Shown piece by piece: positions 23,874-36,695 of a DNA stretch of 64,000 nt. Source of the DNA: Eriocheir sinensis. Taxonomy: Eukaryota > Arthropoda > Malacostraca > Decapoda > Varunidae. The stretch spans positions 13,743,710 to 13,807,709 of the forward strand of contig NC_066513.1 in the NCBI RefSeq assembly GCF_024679095.1. Direction: 5' to 3'. The position numbers and the translations under genes were made by a program. Under the pieces are notes generated by a model. That model made no database searches. It worked only from the letters and a program-made list of their open reading frames with translations, and was not told the origin of the DNA. Within the stretch, counting starts at the first letter, position 1. Each line of letters starts with the position of its first letter.

Positions 23874-25018
23874 ACATGGGAACATGGAAATGCAGGCAAC
23901 AGAAAGCCTATTGGCTCATTACGAGGTCGCCCGCTTGGGTGATTTAACCTGCTCGACCGCCACTCGGGGCTTGAGGAGCAGATGAAAGCACCTCGATATT
24001 GAGGAGCAGATGAAAGCACCTCGTTATTCAGTTTACTCCCGACGTAGCGAAATGACGGTCGATTCTATATTTGAAGGAGTTGATGGTATTCGCATTTACT
24101 ACTTCTGAGGGAAGATTGCTCCATTGGCGGATGACTCGGTTTGAAAAGAAGCTTCTTCCAATGTCTGTGTTACATCGACTCGACTGAATGGGTAAACCGT
24201 TATTCCTAGTTCTTGAGTTGGTTTGCAGTTCAAAGAATTTGGAGTAATCGTCGTTATTGAATTTTTTCAAGTACTTGAAGACTTGAATCATATCCCCTCG
24301 TAGGCGTCTTTTCTCCAATGTAAAGAGATTGAGTCGCTTGAGTCGTTCCTCGTACGGTTGAGCCCTTAAGGTTGGAATCATCTTCGTGGCGCGTCATTGA
24401 AACCTTTCCAGTAAATCAATGTCCTTTCTGTAATTGGGAGACCAGAACTGCACTGCATACTCGAGGTGCGATCTTGCCATGGAATTATACAAGGATAGCA
24501 TCGCGTCTGGTGTTTTACACTCGGAAGTTCCTCGCTATGAACCCAAGCATAGTGTTGGCTTTGTTATATACTTTTTTACAGTGATTCGTGTGTTTCAGGT
24601 CACTGCTGATAGTGACTCCAAGATCCTTTTTCTCCTGCATCGCCTGCAGAGGTTTCCCATTCATGATGTATGTGTGGTTACTATTTTGGGACCCAATGTG
24701 CATGCCTTTGCATTTGTCAACATTAAAGGACATTTGCCATTTTTCCGACCATTCGATAATGTGATTGAGGTCTTTCTGAATGATTTCGCAGTCGGTCTTT
24801 ATGAGGGCCTTTCCACCCGCCTTGGTGTCATCAGCAAATTTCAGTATTGTGGATTTCAGTCCTGATTCTAGGTCATTGATATATATGATAAAGAGAATGG
24901 GTCCCATCACTGACCCTTGAGGCACTCCACTAATGACTGGAAGCCAATCGGAAGGCTGTCCGTTGAGTAGTACTCGTTGTTTTCTGCCGGTGAGCCAATC
25001 TCTTATCCACGCCCTGGA
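23874..25018 (-). mobile_element. CR1-like LINE, 5'-truncated, minus strand
   Basis: The minus strand holds an RT coding remnant from about 25,018 down to 24,028, then a roughly 150-bp 3' UTR. The UTR includes a direct duplication of GAGGTGCTTTCATCTGCTCC (about 23,968-24,025) and terminates at about 23,875-23,895 in reiterated TTTCCATG/TTCCCATG octamers with no poly-A. This fits CR1-type termini and the same family as the relic at 2438-4743. Confidence 0.85.
24028..25018 (-). pseudogene. Reverse transcriptase remnant of CR1-like LINE
   Basis: Read on the minus strand, the fragment starts in the RT fingers/palm with RDWLTGR (near 25,000). It continues through GVPQGSVMGP and the catalytic FADD (about 24,838-24,827), FNVDKC, DLGVTI and MLGFIARNF. 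A frame change near 24,515 is followed by HLEYAVQFWSP, and a TGA replaces an arginine codon just before RATKMI (near 24,395). LEKRRLRG and the C-terminal QWSNLPSEV then lead to the natural stop near 24,030. With only one frameshift and one nonsense codon it is younger or better preserved than the copy at 2.4 kb. The endonuclease and the N-terminal half of the RT are missing. Confidence 0.9.
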
Positions 25019-25019
25019 A

Positions 25020-25320
25020 AGGGAAGGGAAAAAGGAATGGCGGAAAAGAGCGTGGAGAAGAAAGGGGATGGGGAAATGATAGCAGAGGGAGGTATGAACA
25101 AGGGAATGAAGAGGAGAAGGGAGAGAAAATGGAACAGGGGAAATTAGAGTGGGAGGGAGTAATAAAAGGAATGGAGAGGGAGATTAAAGGGGAAGAGAGG
25201 GAATAGGGAAGGAATGAAGGAACGGGAGGGAAGGAGGGAGGAACGGGAGAGAGAGAGAGGAACTGGATAAAATAAAGAGAGAGGGAGGGAGGAAGGGAGG
25301 AAAACGTATAAAATATATTC
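25020..25320 (+). repeat. Homopurine low-complexity DNA
   Basis: GGGAAGGAA-type sequence abuts the 5' truncation point of the minus-strand LINE. CA-rich sequence follows to 25,390. No gene is seen. Confidence 0.65.
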
Positions 25321-25805
25321 GTTTCAGAGCTACACCCATACACACACACACCTGCTTCCATACATACATACACACACACACATACAACATAGCACCATAA
25401 ACACGTACACGGTGCTACAGAGACTGACGGAAGGGGGAGGGGGGCGGGGAGAGGGCGAGGGAGGGAGTCAGGTAGAGTGATGACGGGGAGGGGTCAGCTT
25501 GTTACCCGTTGCTGTGTGTTTTATTGCCCTCATTCTCTGTTTCTTTATCCTTTTTTTTTGAACTTCCTGACTTTATTTATTTTATTTATCATTCATCTTT
25601 ATTTTACTCCATGACTTTTATATTAACTTTTCTATTCATTTATTTATCCGTTTAACTTTCTGGCTTCATTTATCATCTCTCTTTATTTATTCCTTTACTT
25701 TTTTTCAATTTTTATTATATTTTAATTATTTTTTTCGTGTGCTTGAGAGTATTTTTTATTTCTGTTTTTATTTCTCGGCGGGAGAGGATGGTTCTCCCCT
25801 CCCCC

Positions 25806-25948
<143 letters not shown>

Positions 25949-26109
25949 GGGTTTAATTAGTTGCTAATTACTTACCGGAAAAATTAAGAGAAACTCGTTG
26001 GGATCTATCGCCTCACTGCTATTAAAGTTATCTTCCCCCTCTTAATACTGTTGTTGTTATTATCTCTATTATTATTGTTATTATTATCATTACTATTATT
26101 ATTGCTCTC

Positions 26110-26260
26110 CTTTCATAACCTCCCCCCCCCTTCTTTCTTCCCCTCGTTTCCCCTTTCCTTCTCCCCTCCCCTCTTTCTTCCTCTCGTCTCCCCTTTCCTT
26201 CTCCCCTCCCCTCTTTCTTCCCCTCGTGTCCCCTTCCCTTTTTTTTCCCTCCCTCCTCCT
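26110..26260 (+). repeat. Pyrimidine minisatellite (CCCCTCTTTCTTCC)
   Basis: Units of about 45 bp built from TTCTTCCCCTCGT, TTCCCCTTTCC and TTCTCCCCTCCC recur three times. Confidence 0.7.
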
Positions 26261-26435
26261 CTTGACATCCCTCCCTGCCACACCCTCACTTCTCCCCTTC
26301 TTCCCCGTGTTTGATTGTTATTTGAAAAGTTGTACTAGCAAATGTAAAGAAGAGTAGTAGTAGTACTAGCAGAAGATGTTGAAGAAAATGGGGTCGGTGT
26401 TTGCATATTTAATTCTCTTTTGGAATATTTAAAGT

Positions 26436-26481
<46 letters not shown>

Positions 26482-26799
26482 GAAGAGGCCTTGTCATTTC
26501 CCCTCTCTTCTTCCCCTCTCTCCCATCAACGTTTTTTGTCAGTTTTTCTTGCGTCTAGTTTTTTGTTTCTTATGTAAAAGTCTATTATTATCTTTTCCCT
26601 TGAAGAAAATAATAATCTCTTCCCTCATCCCCTTACAGCCCATTTATTATTCATTTTCCTTCTATCTTCCTTTTATTTCGTATCCATAGTTTGCCCTTTC
26701 TTCCTCTTCCCAGTAAAGCCTTTCGTCCATTCAATCCTCTCTACCTTTCAGCTTCTCTCCTTTTCTCCTTGCCATTCATTCCCTTTCTTTTATTTCTTG

Positions 26800-27345
26800 T
26801 CCTATTTTCCTTTTTTTTCGTCCTATTTTCCTTTTCTTTTTTTATTTCTTGTCCTATTTCTTGTCTTGTCCTATTTCTTGTCCTATTTCTTTTATTTCTT
26901 GTCCTATTTTCCTTTTCTTCTCGTCCTATTTTCCTTTTCTTTTTTATTTCTTGTCCTATTTCTTGTCTTATTTTCCTTTTCTTCTCGTCCAATTTTCCTT
27001 TTCTTCTCGTCCTATTTTCCTTTTCTTCTCGTCCTATTTTCCTTTTCTTCTCGTCCAATTTTCCTTTTCTTCTCGTCCAATTTTCCTTTTCTTCTCGTCC
27101 TATTTTCCTTTTCTTCTCGTCCAATTTTCCTTTTCTTCTCGTCCAATTTTCCTTTTCTTCTCGTCCAATTTTCCTTTTCTCCTCGTCCTATTTTCCTTTT
27201 CTTCTCGTCCAATTTTCCTTTTCTTCTCGTCCAATTTTCCTTTTCTCCTCGTCCTATTTTCCTTTTCTTCTCGTCCAATTTTCCTTTTCTCCTCGTCCTA
27301 TTTTCCTTTTCTTCTCGTCCTATTTTCCTTTTCTTCTCGTCTCCA
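26800..27345 (+). repeat. 22-bp pyrimidine minisatellite
   Basis: TTTTCTTCTCGTCCAATTTTCC-like units, with TCGTCC spaced exactly 22 bp apart from about 27,007 (27,007, 27,029, 27,051 and on), preceded by more diverged units from 26,800. Variants are CCTATT/CCAATT and TTCTCG/TCCTCG. Because 22 is not divisible by three, long open frames of 254-315 codons with 22-residue repeats arise in three frames. They are not genes. Confidence 0.93.
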
Positions 27346-27381
27346 GCAAAATCCTTATTCCATTCAGTCCTCATCCTTCCA

Positions 27382-27535
<154 letters not shown>

Positions 27536-28138
27536 ATCAGTTATACCCTTATTCTCATTCTTTTTTTATTTCTTCCCTATTTCCCCTTTCTTCCTCTAGC
27601 AAAACCCATTTAGTCCTCTTTCCCTTTCAACCTCTCTTTGTTCTCTCGATCTCAAATCCTCATCAGCTTCTTTCTTTTTACATTTTTTATTTAGTTTCCC
27701 CAATGCACTTTCCTCCTTTTCCCAACAAACCCCTTTACTTTTAGTCCTCTACCTTGCAGCCTCTCTCCGCTCTCACTCCTCTCTCTCGCTAGCTCCTCAA
27801 CAGTCATTCCCTTTCTTTCCATCTCCCTTTTATTTCTCAGACCTATTTTACACCTTCTCCCTCTCCAGAAAAGCTTCATAGTCAGTCCACCTCCCAGCCT
27901 CTCTCGCTCTGCTCTCGTTTCTCTCGCTCTCCCTTCATCTGTCATTCACGTTCGTGCCTCCTTTCCCCTCACCTCCGCCCCGCTGTAGTGACCAGTGTGT
28001 CCTTGGTTCCCCTCGGCCGCCACCGCACGCGAGGGGAAGGCAAAAGGAAGGCCAGGGACGATTGTTTCTGTGGAAGACATTAAAAGAATCGGGGAAAAAG
28101 AAGAGTGAGGGAAGGAGGGATGGGGCGAGGGGAGACAA

Positions 28139-28140
<2 letters not shown>

Positions 28141-28187
<47 letters not shown>
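28141..28187. repeat. (GA)n microsatellite
   Basis: A GA tract of about 47 bp. Confidence 0.95.
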
Positions 28188-28189
<2 letters not shown>

Positions 28190-28511
28190 TAGGTAGGAAG
28201 TGAAGGGAGAGGCGAAAAAAGAGGGGAGCGGTTTAGGCGCCAGAATTAATGTGTATTTTTAGCTTAACCTTCTATTAAACACATTCTTCTGGCCACAATA
28301 GAGAGAGAGAAAGGGAGGGAGGGAGGGAGAGAGGGAGAGAGAGGGAGGAAGGGAGAGAGTAGGAGGGAGGGAGGCAGGGAAGAAAAAGCGGGCGAGGAAG
28401 TGAATAGGGGTTAGAGAGAGAGAGTAATAAAAGGAATTCAAGCAACATTTCGCTCCGAGAATATCCCTCAAACTAACGTAATAGTCTGATGTTATTATTA
28501 AAGTGGTCCAG

Positions 28512-28657
<146 letters not shown>

Positions 28658-29074
28658 TTCTCTCTCTCCTATTTCATTTCTTCCCTTCCCTCTCACTTAT
28701 TTCTCTCCCTCCTATACCTTCTGACACCCCCCCCCTCCTATACCTTCCCCCCCTCCTCTCCTCCTCCGTCTCTCCGTCTCTTCCTTCTTGCCTCTCATTC
28801 TCCTTCCCTCCCGGTCAGTCTTGTCTCTCTTCCTCCTACGTCACGGAAGTCCCACAAGTATACAGGAAAAAATGCAGAGCGAAACCCGAAGACGAAGAAG
28901 AATAGGAGGAGGAGGAGGAGGAGGAGGTAAGCTGAAGGTGTTTGGCTGATGCGGAAAAGAAACATTTTTACTCACGTTTGCATTCGTCAGCATTTTTTTT
29001 TTTTTTTTTTTGTCTGAAGTACCGGTAAAAAAAAATAATAAAGAAAGAAAAAGAAGGAAAGTGTGTGTTTGTTT

Positions 29075-29077
<3 letters not shown>

Positions 29078-29157
<80 letters not shown>
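29078..29157. repeat. (TG)n microsatellite
   Basis: A TG tract of about 80 bp. Confidence 0.97.
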
Positions 29158-29561
29158 TCAGTACGCACGTGATTTACCTGGGGGGATTACCTGGGACTAA
29201 TTAAGGACAGGTAAACCTCACCTTCCTTGCGGCACACCTTTCTCTCCTGCTTTGAACGTAATCAATCTTCCGTGAGAGAGAGCAGCTTTTCTTCCACATC
29301 TGAGCGCATCTATCGAATCGTTTTTCCATTAGCTTAGTGTATGTGCCTTTCGCGGAGTGGAGGCTAATCTGTCTTGCCGGAGGATGGGCGGGAGGAAGAG
29401 GAGGAGGACGAGGGCTGACGAGGAGAAAGAGGAGGAGTGAGTGATGATTATATGAAAGCTAGAAACATGAGAGAGATGTGAAGAAATCTTGATAATATTT
29501 CTGCTCTTCTCTTCCTTTTCCAGCTCCTCCTCCTCCATTTTCTTTCCTCTCCTGGGCACGT

Positions 29562-29820
29562 AGCAATGAGTTTAAGTTAGATAGATTCAGATTCAGAAGA
29601 CTTAGGCAAGAACTGGTTTATCAATATAGTCGTGAATGAATGGAACAGACTTTGCAGTTATGTTGTGGGTGTCAATACCATAGATACATTCAAGATGAGG
29701 TTGGATAAATTCATGGATAGTGAGGTAAGGTGGGGTTAGGTTTACAGGAGCTACCTTGTATATTCCAGCCGGCATCTTGCAGACTCCTTATGTTCTTACG
29801 TTCTTATATTCTTATTGCAG
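29562..29820 (+). mobile_element. 3' end of a CR1-like LINE
   Basis: The first 170 bp translate, with one frame change near 29,600, to an RT C-terminus: FKLDRFRFR, NEWNRL, NTIDTFKMRLDKF and then a stop near 29,730. A short 3' UTR follows and ends in the reiterated octamers TTATGTTC, TTACGTTC and TTATATTC at about 29,787-29,815. No poly-A is present. This is a severely 5'-truncated copy, and its octamer sequence differs from the other two CR1-like ends, suggesting another subfamily. Confidence 0.8.
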
Positions 29821-29821
29821 A

Positions 29822-30520
29822 GTTGAATGATTAAGTATCGACGGTGCTGTACACAAATGGATCGCAGACGTATTCAGCAACAGACAGACATTAACGGAAC
29901 TGTTTTTGACTCTCGGTCCTGTACTGTTCATGACGTTGATGATTAACTCAATAACTTCATTAAATTAGCTGATTTAATTTGGTCCGATAATTGGGGGTTG
30001 CCGTTTAACGTGTAAATAAAAGCTGTATATTTTTTCAAGCGCGAACTAGAAATAGAAAGTTCGAGTATGAAATGTGCAGCGGACGGTGTGTTAACCCCTT
30101 GGATGCGGATTTCCTACAAGAAGACATCGCCAAGCTACAGGAGTGGAACAAAAAGTGGCTGCTCCAATTTAGTGAAGAAAAATGTGAGGTTATGCATCTT
30201 GGGAGGGGAAATCCAGCATACCAATACCACATGGGAAATACTCCTCTACCCACCACAGAGGCACAGAAAGACCTGGGAGCATATGTTACTAGGCTACTAG
30301 TGAAGGTGAAATCCGTGCCAATCGCAGCGGACGTGTTAAAGGTCTGGGTGTTACGATCTCGCCAAACCTGAAACTCGTCGACAAAGCAACAAGGCAGCGA
30401 ATAAAGTGGTCAGGATTTTGGTCTTCATTCATAATAACAGAAACTTTTGACTCGGGAATAAACATGTGATAGTGCCGATATGCAATAGTTTAATCGGCCC
30501 TCACTTTGAATCCTTCCCCT
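29822..30520 (+). pseudogene. Decayed RT relic with a nested RT fragment
   Basis: The outer relic shows LGPVLF near 29,920, a degraded palm, GLPFNV near 29,998 and RNRKFEYEM near 30,045, then resumes at about 30,340 with VKGLGVTISPNLKL. It carries many stops. Between, 30,094-30,323 holds a better preserved, clearly different RT piece (KLQEWNKKWLLQFSEEKCEV, then KDLGAYVT). The nested piece is flanked by near-identical GCAGCGGAC-GTGTTA sequences at 30,076-30,093 and 30,324-30,338. Both are inactive. Confidence 0.75.
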
Positions 30521-30732
30521 CCTACATCACACTTCATCCTCTTTTTGCAAGGGTACAGTAAGAAGAGGAGGTGGATAAGCGGAGAAGGTACAGGTGGGGG
30601 AGAAGCAAAGACAGTGTATTTTTGTATGGTGTTGGTTCGTTAATTGTTCTTGTGTAGTTATTATTTATCAGGCGTCTTATTTGTATACCCCTGGCGTCCT
30701 GGGGGAGTGTCCTGATGTATGCCCCCTTCCTT

Positions 30733-31065
30733 CTATGCCACAACCCCTTCCTTATGCCCTTTTTACACCGCAGCCTTCTCTCTCCTCCCTTACTCCATTC
30801 ACTTCCTCCCTTTTTCTATGCCTTCCTCTCGTCCTCCTCTGAGCCCTTTTCACACTTCATCCTCCCTCTTACCCTTGCTCCATTCCTTCCTTCCCTCCCT
30901 TCTATGCCTGACCCCCTTCCTCTGAGCCCTTGTTACATCTCAGCCTCCCCTCTCCTCCCTTACTCCATTCCCTCCCTCCCTCTTTCTATGCCTCACCCCC
31001 TTCCTCTGATCCCTTGTCACACCTCATCCTCCCCCTTCCCCTGTATGCATTCCTTCCCTCCCGTC
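30733..31065 (+). repeat. 83-86-bp pyrimidine tandem array
   Basis: CTATGCC recurs at about 30,733, 30,816, 30,902 and 30,986, with CCTTCCTCTGAGCCCTT, CACACCTCA and TTACTCCATTCC blocks in each unit. Frames of 68-148 codons spanning it are artefacts. Confidence 0.85.
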
Positions 31066-31179
31066 ACCTACTTTCGTAAACCATTTATGTTACGGCGGTA
31101 CGGATTACCTTTGGAGGGGAGCCACGGAGATGGGGGAGGGGGGAGGTCAGTCCTAAGTTGAGGGAAGTGTGGCAGTAAG

Positions 31180-32320
31180 TGGTGACCTGTGATAGTGATC
31201 AGTTGGTCAGGTGTGGCTGTGACTCGTAACCTTTCTTGACTTACCTGTTTTTTATTAACAACGTAAAATTTCCGTTCTTTAGATTTTTTTTTTTTACATC
31301 GAATACTCTTTTAGACTTTATTATTATTATCATCATTATATTCCTGGTTGTTTGCTTTCCGATGACATGATCTAAGTCAGTGTTGATCTCTGTGTTACCT
31401 TATCCGAAAGTGACTCGACTTTTTCATCTTGGGAAGAGGAGAAGAAACAATTATGTTGCTCCCTCTGTTCATGCTATCTTTGTTGTCATGGACTCAATCT
31501 CACTTTATGATTGTGCGTGTTAGATTTCACTTTCATCAAGGAAGCATCAAATAGCGGCGATTAATTAATGATGGGAGGGTTGGGTTGATAGGCAAGATGA
31601 TCGTAAACTCAAGGAAACGAAGACGGGGATAGTTAGACTGATTTGGGGGCTTTTATCAATAAGTTCATTGTAGTTAGAACGGGGAGCGAGAGGCAGGATG
31701 GGACTTCGATGTTTTAGCAATGTGAGGAGAGGAAGGATGGCAGATTTAGAAGCGTTGGGCACACTAGTAAATAAATATGAAATTGTTCGATAAAAAAAGT
31801 GATGCGTATGAACATAACAGGAAGGATTGCAAGAGAGAGGCCCAAAGAAACATGTGTTGAGATTATGATGAGCAAAAGTAAAGAGAAATCACCCAACAGC
31901 ATGAAAGATGAGCCAAACCAACCCATTCAAGCCTTAGGAAAGTTATCATTATTATCATTATCATTGTTATTATTATCTTTAGTGGTAGTAGTAGTAGTTG
32001 TTGTAGGAGTAGAAGTAGCGGTAGTAGTAGTTGTTGTTGTTGTTATCATTACCGTTATTTATTTTTGTGTGTACGCGCGTGTGTGTGTCTTGAGTGAGGA
32101 ATCTTTTTACTTCTATATTTGTTGACCTCCTCCTCCCCTTCCCACTCCTCCTCTTCCTCCTCCTCCTTCTCCTCCTCCTCCTTCTCCTCCTCCTCCTCTT
32201 CCTCTTCCTCCTCGCACCATTGTTCTCAGCCCCTTGTCAAGATTATCTCTGAATAGCATAATGAATCTCTATTCTCTAAAGAAATGAGCCAGTTTGAAAA
32301 GTTTTGGATAATTATGTTCT
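31180..32320. other. Mostly unique sequence, no gene recognised
   Basis: Contains TTA/ATC triplets (31,320), GTA/TTG triplets (31,980-32,045) and a (CTC)-rich patch (32,130-32,215). A 108-codon plus-strand frame at 31,799-32,125 has a low-complexity C-terminal half and no recognisable domain. Confidence 0.5.
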
Positions 32321-32394
32321 CAAGAGTCACTGTCTTCAAGTCTGTCCGTCAAACTTCCATCCGCCGGCGTCTTTACATTTATCTAACTTCCTAT

Positions 32395-32690
32395 CTTGTC
32401 ATTTGCTAACCTTCCACTTGTGTCCACCCATCCATCTGTCAGTCTATGCATCTGTCACTTGGTCTATGTGTCTGTATCTATGTGTCTTGTCATTTGCTAA
32501 CCGTCCCCTTGTCTCTTTGTAACTACGTGTCCACCCATCCATCTGTTAGTTTATGTATCTATCACTCGGTCAATGTGTGTCTGTATCTGTGTCTTGTCAT
32601 TTGCTAACTGTTCGTCCGTCAGTCTAATTATCTATCCCACCCATCCATCAATTCAAGTGTCTGTCATTAGGTCTGTTTGCGTCTTCACGT
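32395..32690. repeat. 91-107-bp tandem array
   Basis: CTTGTCATTTGCTAAC recurs at about 32,395, 32,486 and 32,593, followed each time by CCACCCATCCATC and GTCTATG/GTTTATG-like blocks. Confidence 0.75.
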
Positions 32691-32879
32691 TTTTGTTAGT
32701 TGGTGAAAAGTTTTGCTTCTCCATAATATAAGAGAGAGAGAGAATGATGAAGGAAAAAAGGAAAAGAGAGTGAGAGAGAGAGAAACAGACGGAGGGGTGC
32801 GAGGGGGAAGAGGAAGAGGTATTAATGTATAAATAATAAAAATCTCTCTAAGCTTTTCAGACTCAACAAAGACATTTTT

Positions 32880-34540
32880 ATAATTCCTATAAACTAAACC
32901 TCGCGATGAGCCTCTCCTTCCCTCCCTGCCTCTCCCTCCTTGTCTCTTCCTCCCTCCTTTTCTCTCCTTCCCTCTTTGTCTCTCCAGTAATTAAAGGAGG
33001 ACGATGGGGAGGAAGAGGAAGCAGATAAGAGGAAGGGGGGACACTATTACGGACCCTATTAAGTCTAAATCACTGTCAAAAGCTTCCGATGAATGCTCCT
33101 TCTCGTCGGTATTTCCATCTGCTTATTCCGTTTATGTCGCTGCATCTTTTACCTCCTCTTCTTCCTCCTTCTCGTCCTCCTCCTCGTGTCTTTTATGTTG
33201 TCTGAATTGCCTCCCTTCCTCCTATTCCTCCTGTGTTTTGTTTCCTCCTCCTCTTCCTCTTCTCCAGTCTCTCTCCTATTGTCCTCCCTTCGCCCACATT
33301 GCAGCTTCTCCATTCTCTCCCTCCCTACTTCCCTTCCAGCACTGTTTCCTTTCTACTAAGTCCTCCTACAAGAATAGACGATATAAGGAGATTCCAAGTG
33401 GCCAGGAAGTCTATAAACGGCAGTTCCAGTGAATGAGTTATTTAAGAACGCCTATCCTCGTCCATTGGTCTATCTTAACTCCCTTTCAAACTCTCAATCG
33501 TGTTTTCATTAACTTGACGGTTATCTGCTAAATTTGTTCCTTTCGTCCATTTATCTAGTGAACGTGTTTTTGTCTATCTTCTTCCGGAGCCTAAAATGAT
33601 CTAGTATATAACTATTGACGTGTGTTCTAAAGCCATAAAGCCTCTCTACCATCGCTCGTACCTAAATCATATAACCTTTCCTGCGTGTCCTAAAGCCCTA
33701 AAGCATACCTGTACCTTCAGTAACTTTACCCAAATCGTTCTAACTCGTTCTCTGCATCACCGAAAGACTCAATACGTCGCTGCACCCTTTCCTGACATAC
33801 CTCTAGCCAACTTGTCACCCTCCTCGCCCACCCCTAACCTGGAAAACATGTTCTTGTCCTGTTCCTCCTGTCCCTGCCACAGAAACCACGGTCTGAGTAC
33901 CTTACCTGACAGTCTCCAACCACCAAGGCCATACTTTCCCCTTACTTCGACGTACCTGTGTTTTCCTTCTAACTTCTGCCTGTCTCTCCTTCCCAGTCCC
34001 CTTTCCACTCATCTTCATCCTCCTCCCAACTTAACCTTCTCTCTGTACGTTTTTTTTTTCCAACACCTTCCCTCCCTTCCTTCCTGTCTCCTTTCTTTCC
34101 TCTCCTTTCTCTCACCTTCTCTCCCCTTTCCACTCATCTTCATCCTCCTCCCCTACGTAGTGTCTCCCTAACTTAACCTTCTCTCTGTGCGGTTTTTTTT
34201 CCTACACCTTCCCTCCCTCCGTCCTTCCTTCCTGTCTCCTTTCTTTCCTCTCCTTCCTCTCACCTTCTCTCCTTAACTCCTCCTCGCACCTGTACATCAA
34301 CTCCTCCATTCTCACTCTTTACATCCTCCCCTTCCGTCCCCTCCCCCCATCCTCCCTACCCCCTTCCTTATCTTCCCTTCCTCCTTCCTTAACCCACCCT
34401 CCCCCTCCTCTGAACCAAACCCTCCATTCTCTCCCTCCATCCTTTCAGCCACCTTCCTCTTTCCGTTCCCTCCTTCCAGCCACCTTCCCTTGCCCGTTCC
34501 CTCCCTCCCTCCTTCCTTCTTTTCTTCCCTCCCTCCCTTC
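32880..34540 (+). repeat. Polypyrimidine region with 125-bp duplication
   Basis: T/C-rich plus strand except for a more mixed part at 33,360-33,960. CCACTCATCTTCATCC with CTTAACCTTCTCTCTG recurs at about 34,005 and 34,130. The 183-codon frame at 33,620-34,171 shows no domain that I recognise and runs into this duplication. Confidence 0.65.
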
Positions 34541-34639
34541 CTCCCTCCAGACAATAATCCCGAGGCTCCAGCAGAGTAAATAAATCGACCATTTCTACCT
34601 AAGGAAGAGCGACGCGGCGAGGGAATACCAAGCAGCGCT

Positions 34640-34685
34640 GTGATTGGCTGGCCGGCATTAACCCTCATCCAATCAGAGAGCATTG
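34640..34685. promoter_or_regulatory. Inverted CCAAT-box pair
   Basis: GTGATTGGCTGG near 34,648 and CCAATCAGAG near 34,670 are inverted CCAAT motifs in a short unique GC-rich segment at 34,550-34,700. Similar pairs lie at 140-240 and 49,833-49,880. No transcript evidence. Confidence 0.25.
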
Positions 34686-34784
34686 CCCGACCTTGGACGC
34701 CCTTCCCCCTCCCTTCCCCTAATGCCCTTCCCCTCTATCCCTTCCCCTCGGTTTGGGTTGCCTGATGTGCGATGCTTAATTTTT

Positions 34785-35090
<306 letters not shown>

Positions 35091-35164
35091 ACCCCTGAGG
35101 TCTTCACTTAACCTGTGGGCGGCTCTTCCCGGGAGCCAAGAAGCAATCAACCGCGTTTTAGGTA

Positions 35165-35760
35165 TTTGGGAAGGAGCTCAGCCATTGGGGGGGGAGGGGA
35201 GGGGAGGAAAGTAGCTACGAAAGGAGGAAAAAAAGGGGAGGAAGAAAGAGGCTATGTCGTAGGGGAAAGAATGCTAAGGAAGGGGAGGGGAGGGAGGGAA
35301 GAAGAGAAAAAAAGCCTATATGAAGAAAAAGGAAAAATGAGGAAGATTGAGAAACGAGAGAATAAAGGAGAGGAAGACAGTGTATGGGAAGGGGAAGGAA
35401 GGAAAAAGCGAGGGAGGGAAAGGAGAAAAAGGGAGCACATGGAGGAAAAACTAGGAAATACTATAAAGAGAAAATAGAACATATGTGGAAGAGAAGGAAG
35501 GATGAAGAAGGGGAGGGAAAGAGGGAACGAAAGAAGGGAAAGAGGTAACGAGGTAACAGTTGGAGGGAAAGCAGGGTACAGAGGAAAGGGTTAAAAAAAA
35601 AAAATATTCCTGTCGCCATGGGTAGGAGGAAAACAGGAGGAAAGCAGGAGGAAGGAAAGGAAGGAGGGAGGAAGAAAAAGAGTAGACGGAAAAAAATGGA
35701 AGGAGGAAGGATAAAACAGAAAGAGGAAAAAAGGAAAGTGTGTGGGTGTGTGAGTTTTGG
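35165..35760 (+). repeat. Homopurine block
   Basis: AAGGAGG/GGAAAGA-rich plus strand with no regular unit. It ends at (GTA)n near 35,775-35,800. Lysine/glutamate-rich and leucine/serine-rich open frames here are composition artefacts. Confidence 0.7.
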
Positions 35761-36075
35761 TTTACAGTAATATCAGTAGTAGTAGTAGTAGTAGTAGTAA
35801 TAGTAGCTGAGAAAAAAAAATGATAATAATGATAGATGCCTAATACGACTATCACTAATAACAATACCAGATGCTAATATTGGTAACACGTTTAGCACAG
35901 ACGGATCAGCGCTAATGAGTTAAAACACGCCCCTCATTCACTTTGCTCGTAACTCTATTATTTAGGTGTCCGGTCCCGCCCCGCCCCGCACCGCGCCGAG
36001 CTGGATAATTAAACTCCGGAAAACACTGCCGGAAACTGATGACCCCCGCCCCCCTTACTCTGTCTGTCTGTCTGT

Positions 36076-36219
<144 letters not shown>

Positions 36220-36631
36220 TTCACTTAGGAAAGATACCCATGCCCCCTCCTTTCTCTCTCTTATCTCTCCCTTAATCTTTCTTTCTATATCTGTCTGTAT
36301 CCATCTATCTACATTTATCTATCTACCTATCTGTGTATCTATCTATCTATCCCACACACAGAAAAACACACACACGTACACACTAAATATTTAGGACAGA
36401 TGAAATATATATTCTTTAATAATACTAACCGACTGCTCTCTAGTAAAGGAAACCAGTAAAGGAAAGGAACTACTAAATGAAAAACAACAGAAAAGAGAAA
36501 ATTAACAAAAGGAATCCAATTGTTACCTTATCTCGACCCCATTAAGAGGACCCCCTTCACCTGCGTCTTTCTAATTAGTGGCAACATGGGCAGGTAAGGG
36601 AGTACATAATGACGTCACAATAACAGGTAGA

Positions 36632-36647
36632 CGTAGTAGTAGTAGTG

Positions 36648-36690
<43 letters not shown>
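36632..36690. repeat. (GTA)n trinucleotide repeat
   Basis: About 20 AGT triplets with two TGG interruptions. T-rich sequence with TTGTTATT motifs follows to 37,100 and contains no gene. Confidence 0.95.

Positions 36691-36695
<5 letters not shown>

Noticed and set aside
33620..34171. 183-codon open frame with a non-repetitive N-terminal half
   Set aside because: The first 110 codons are less simple than elsewhere, but I found no known motif, codon signal or splice structure, and the frame runs into a duplicated pyrimidine tract.
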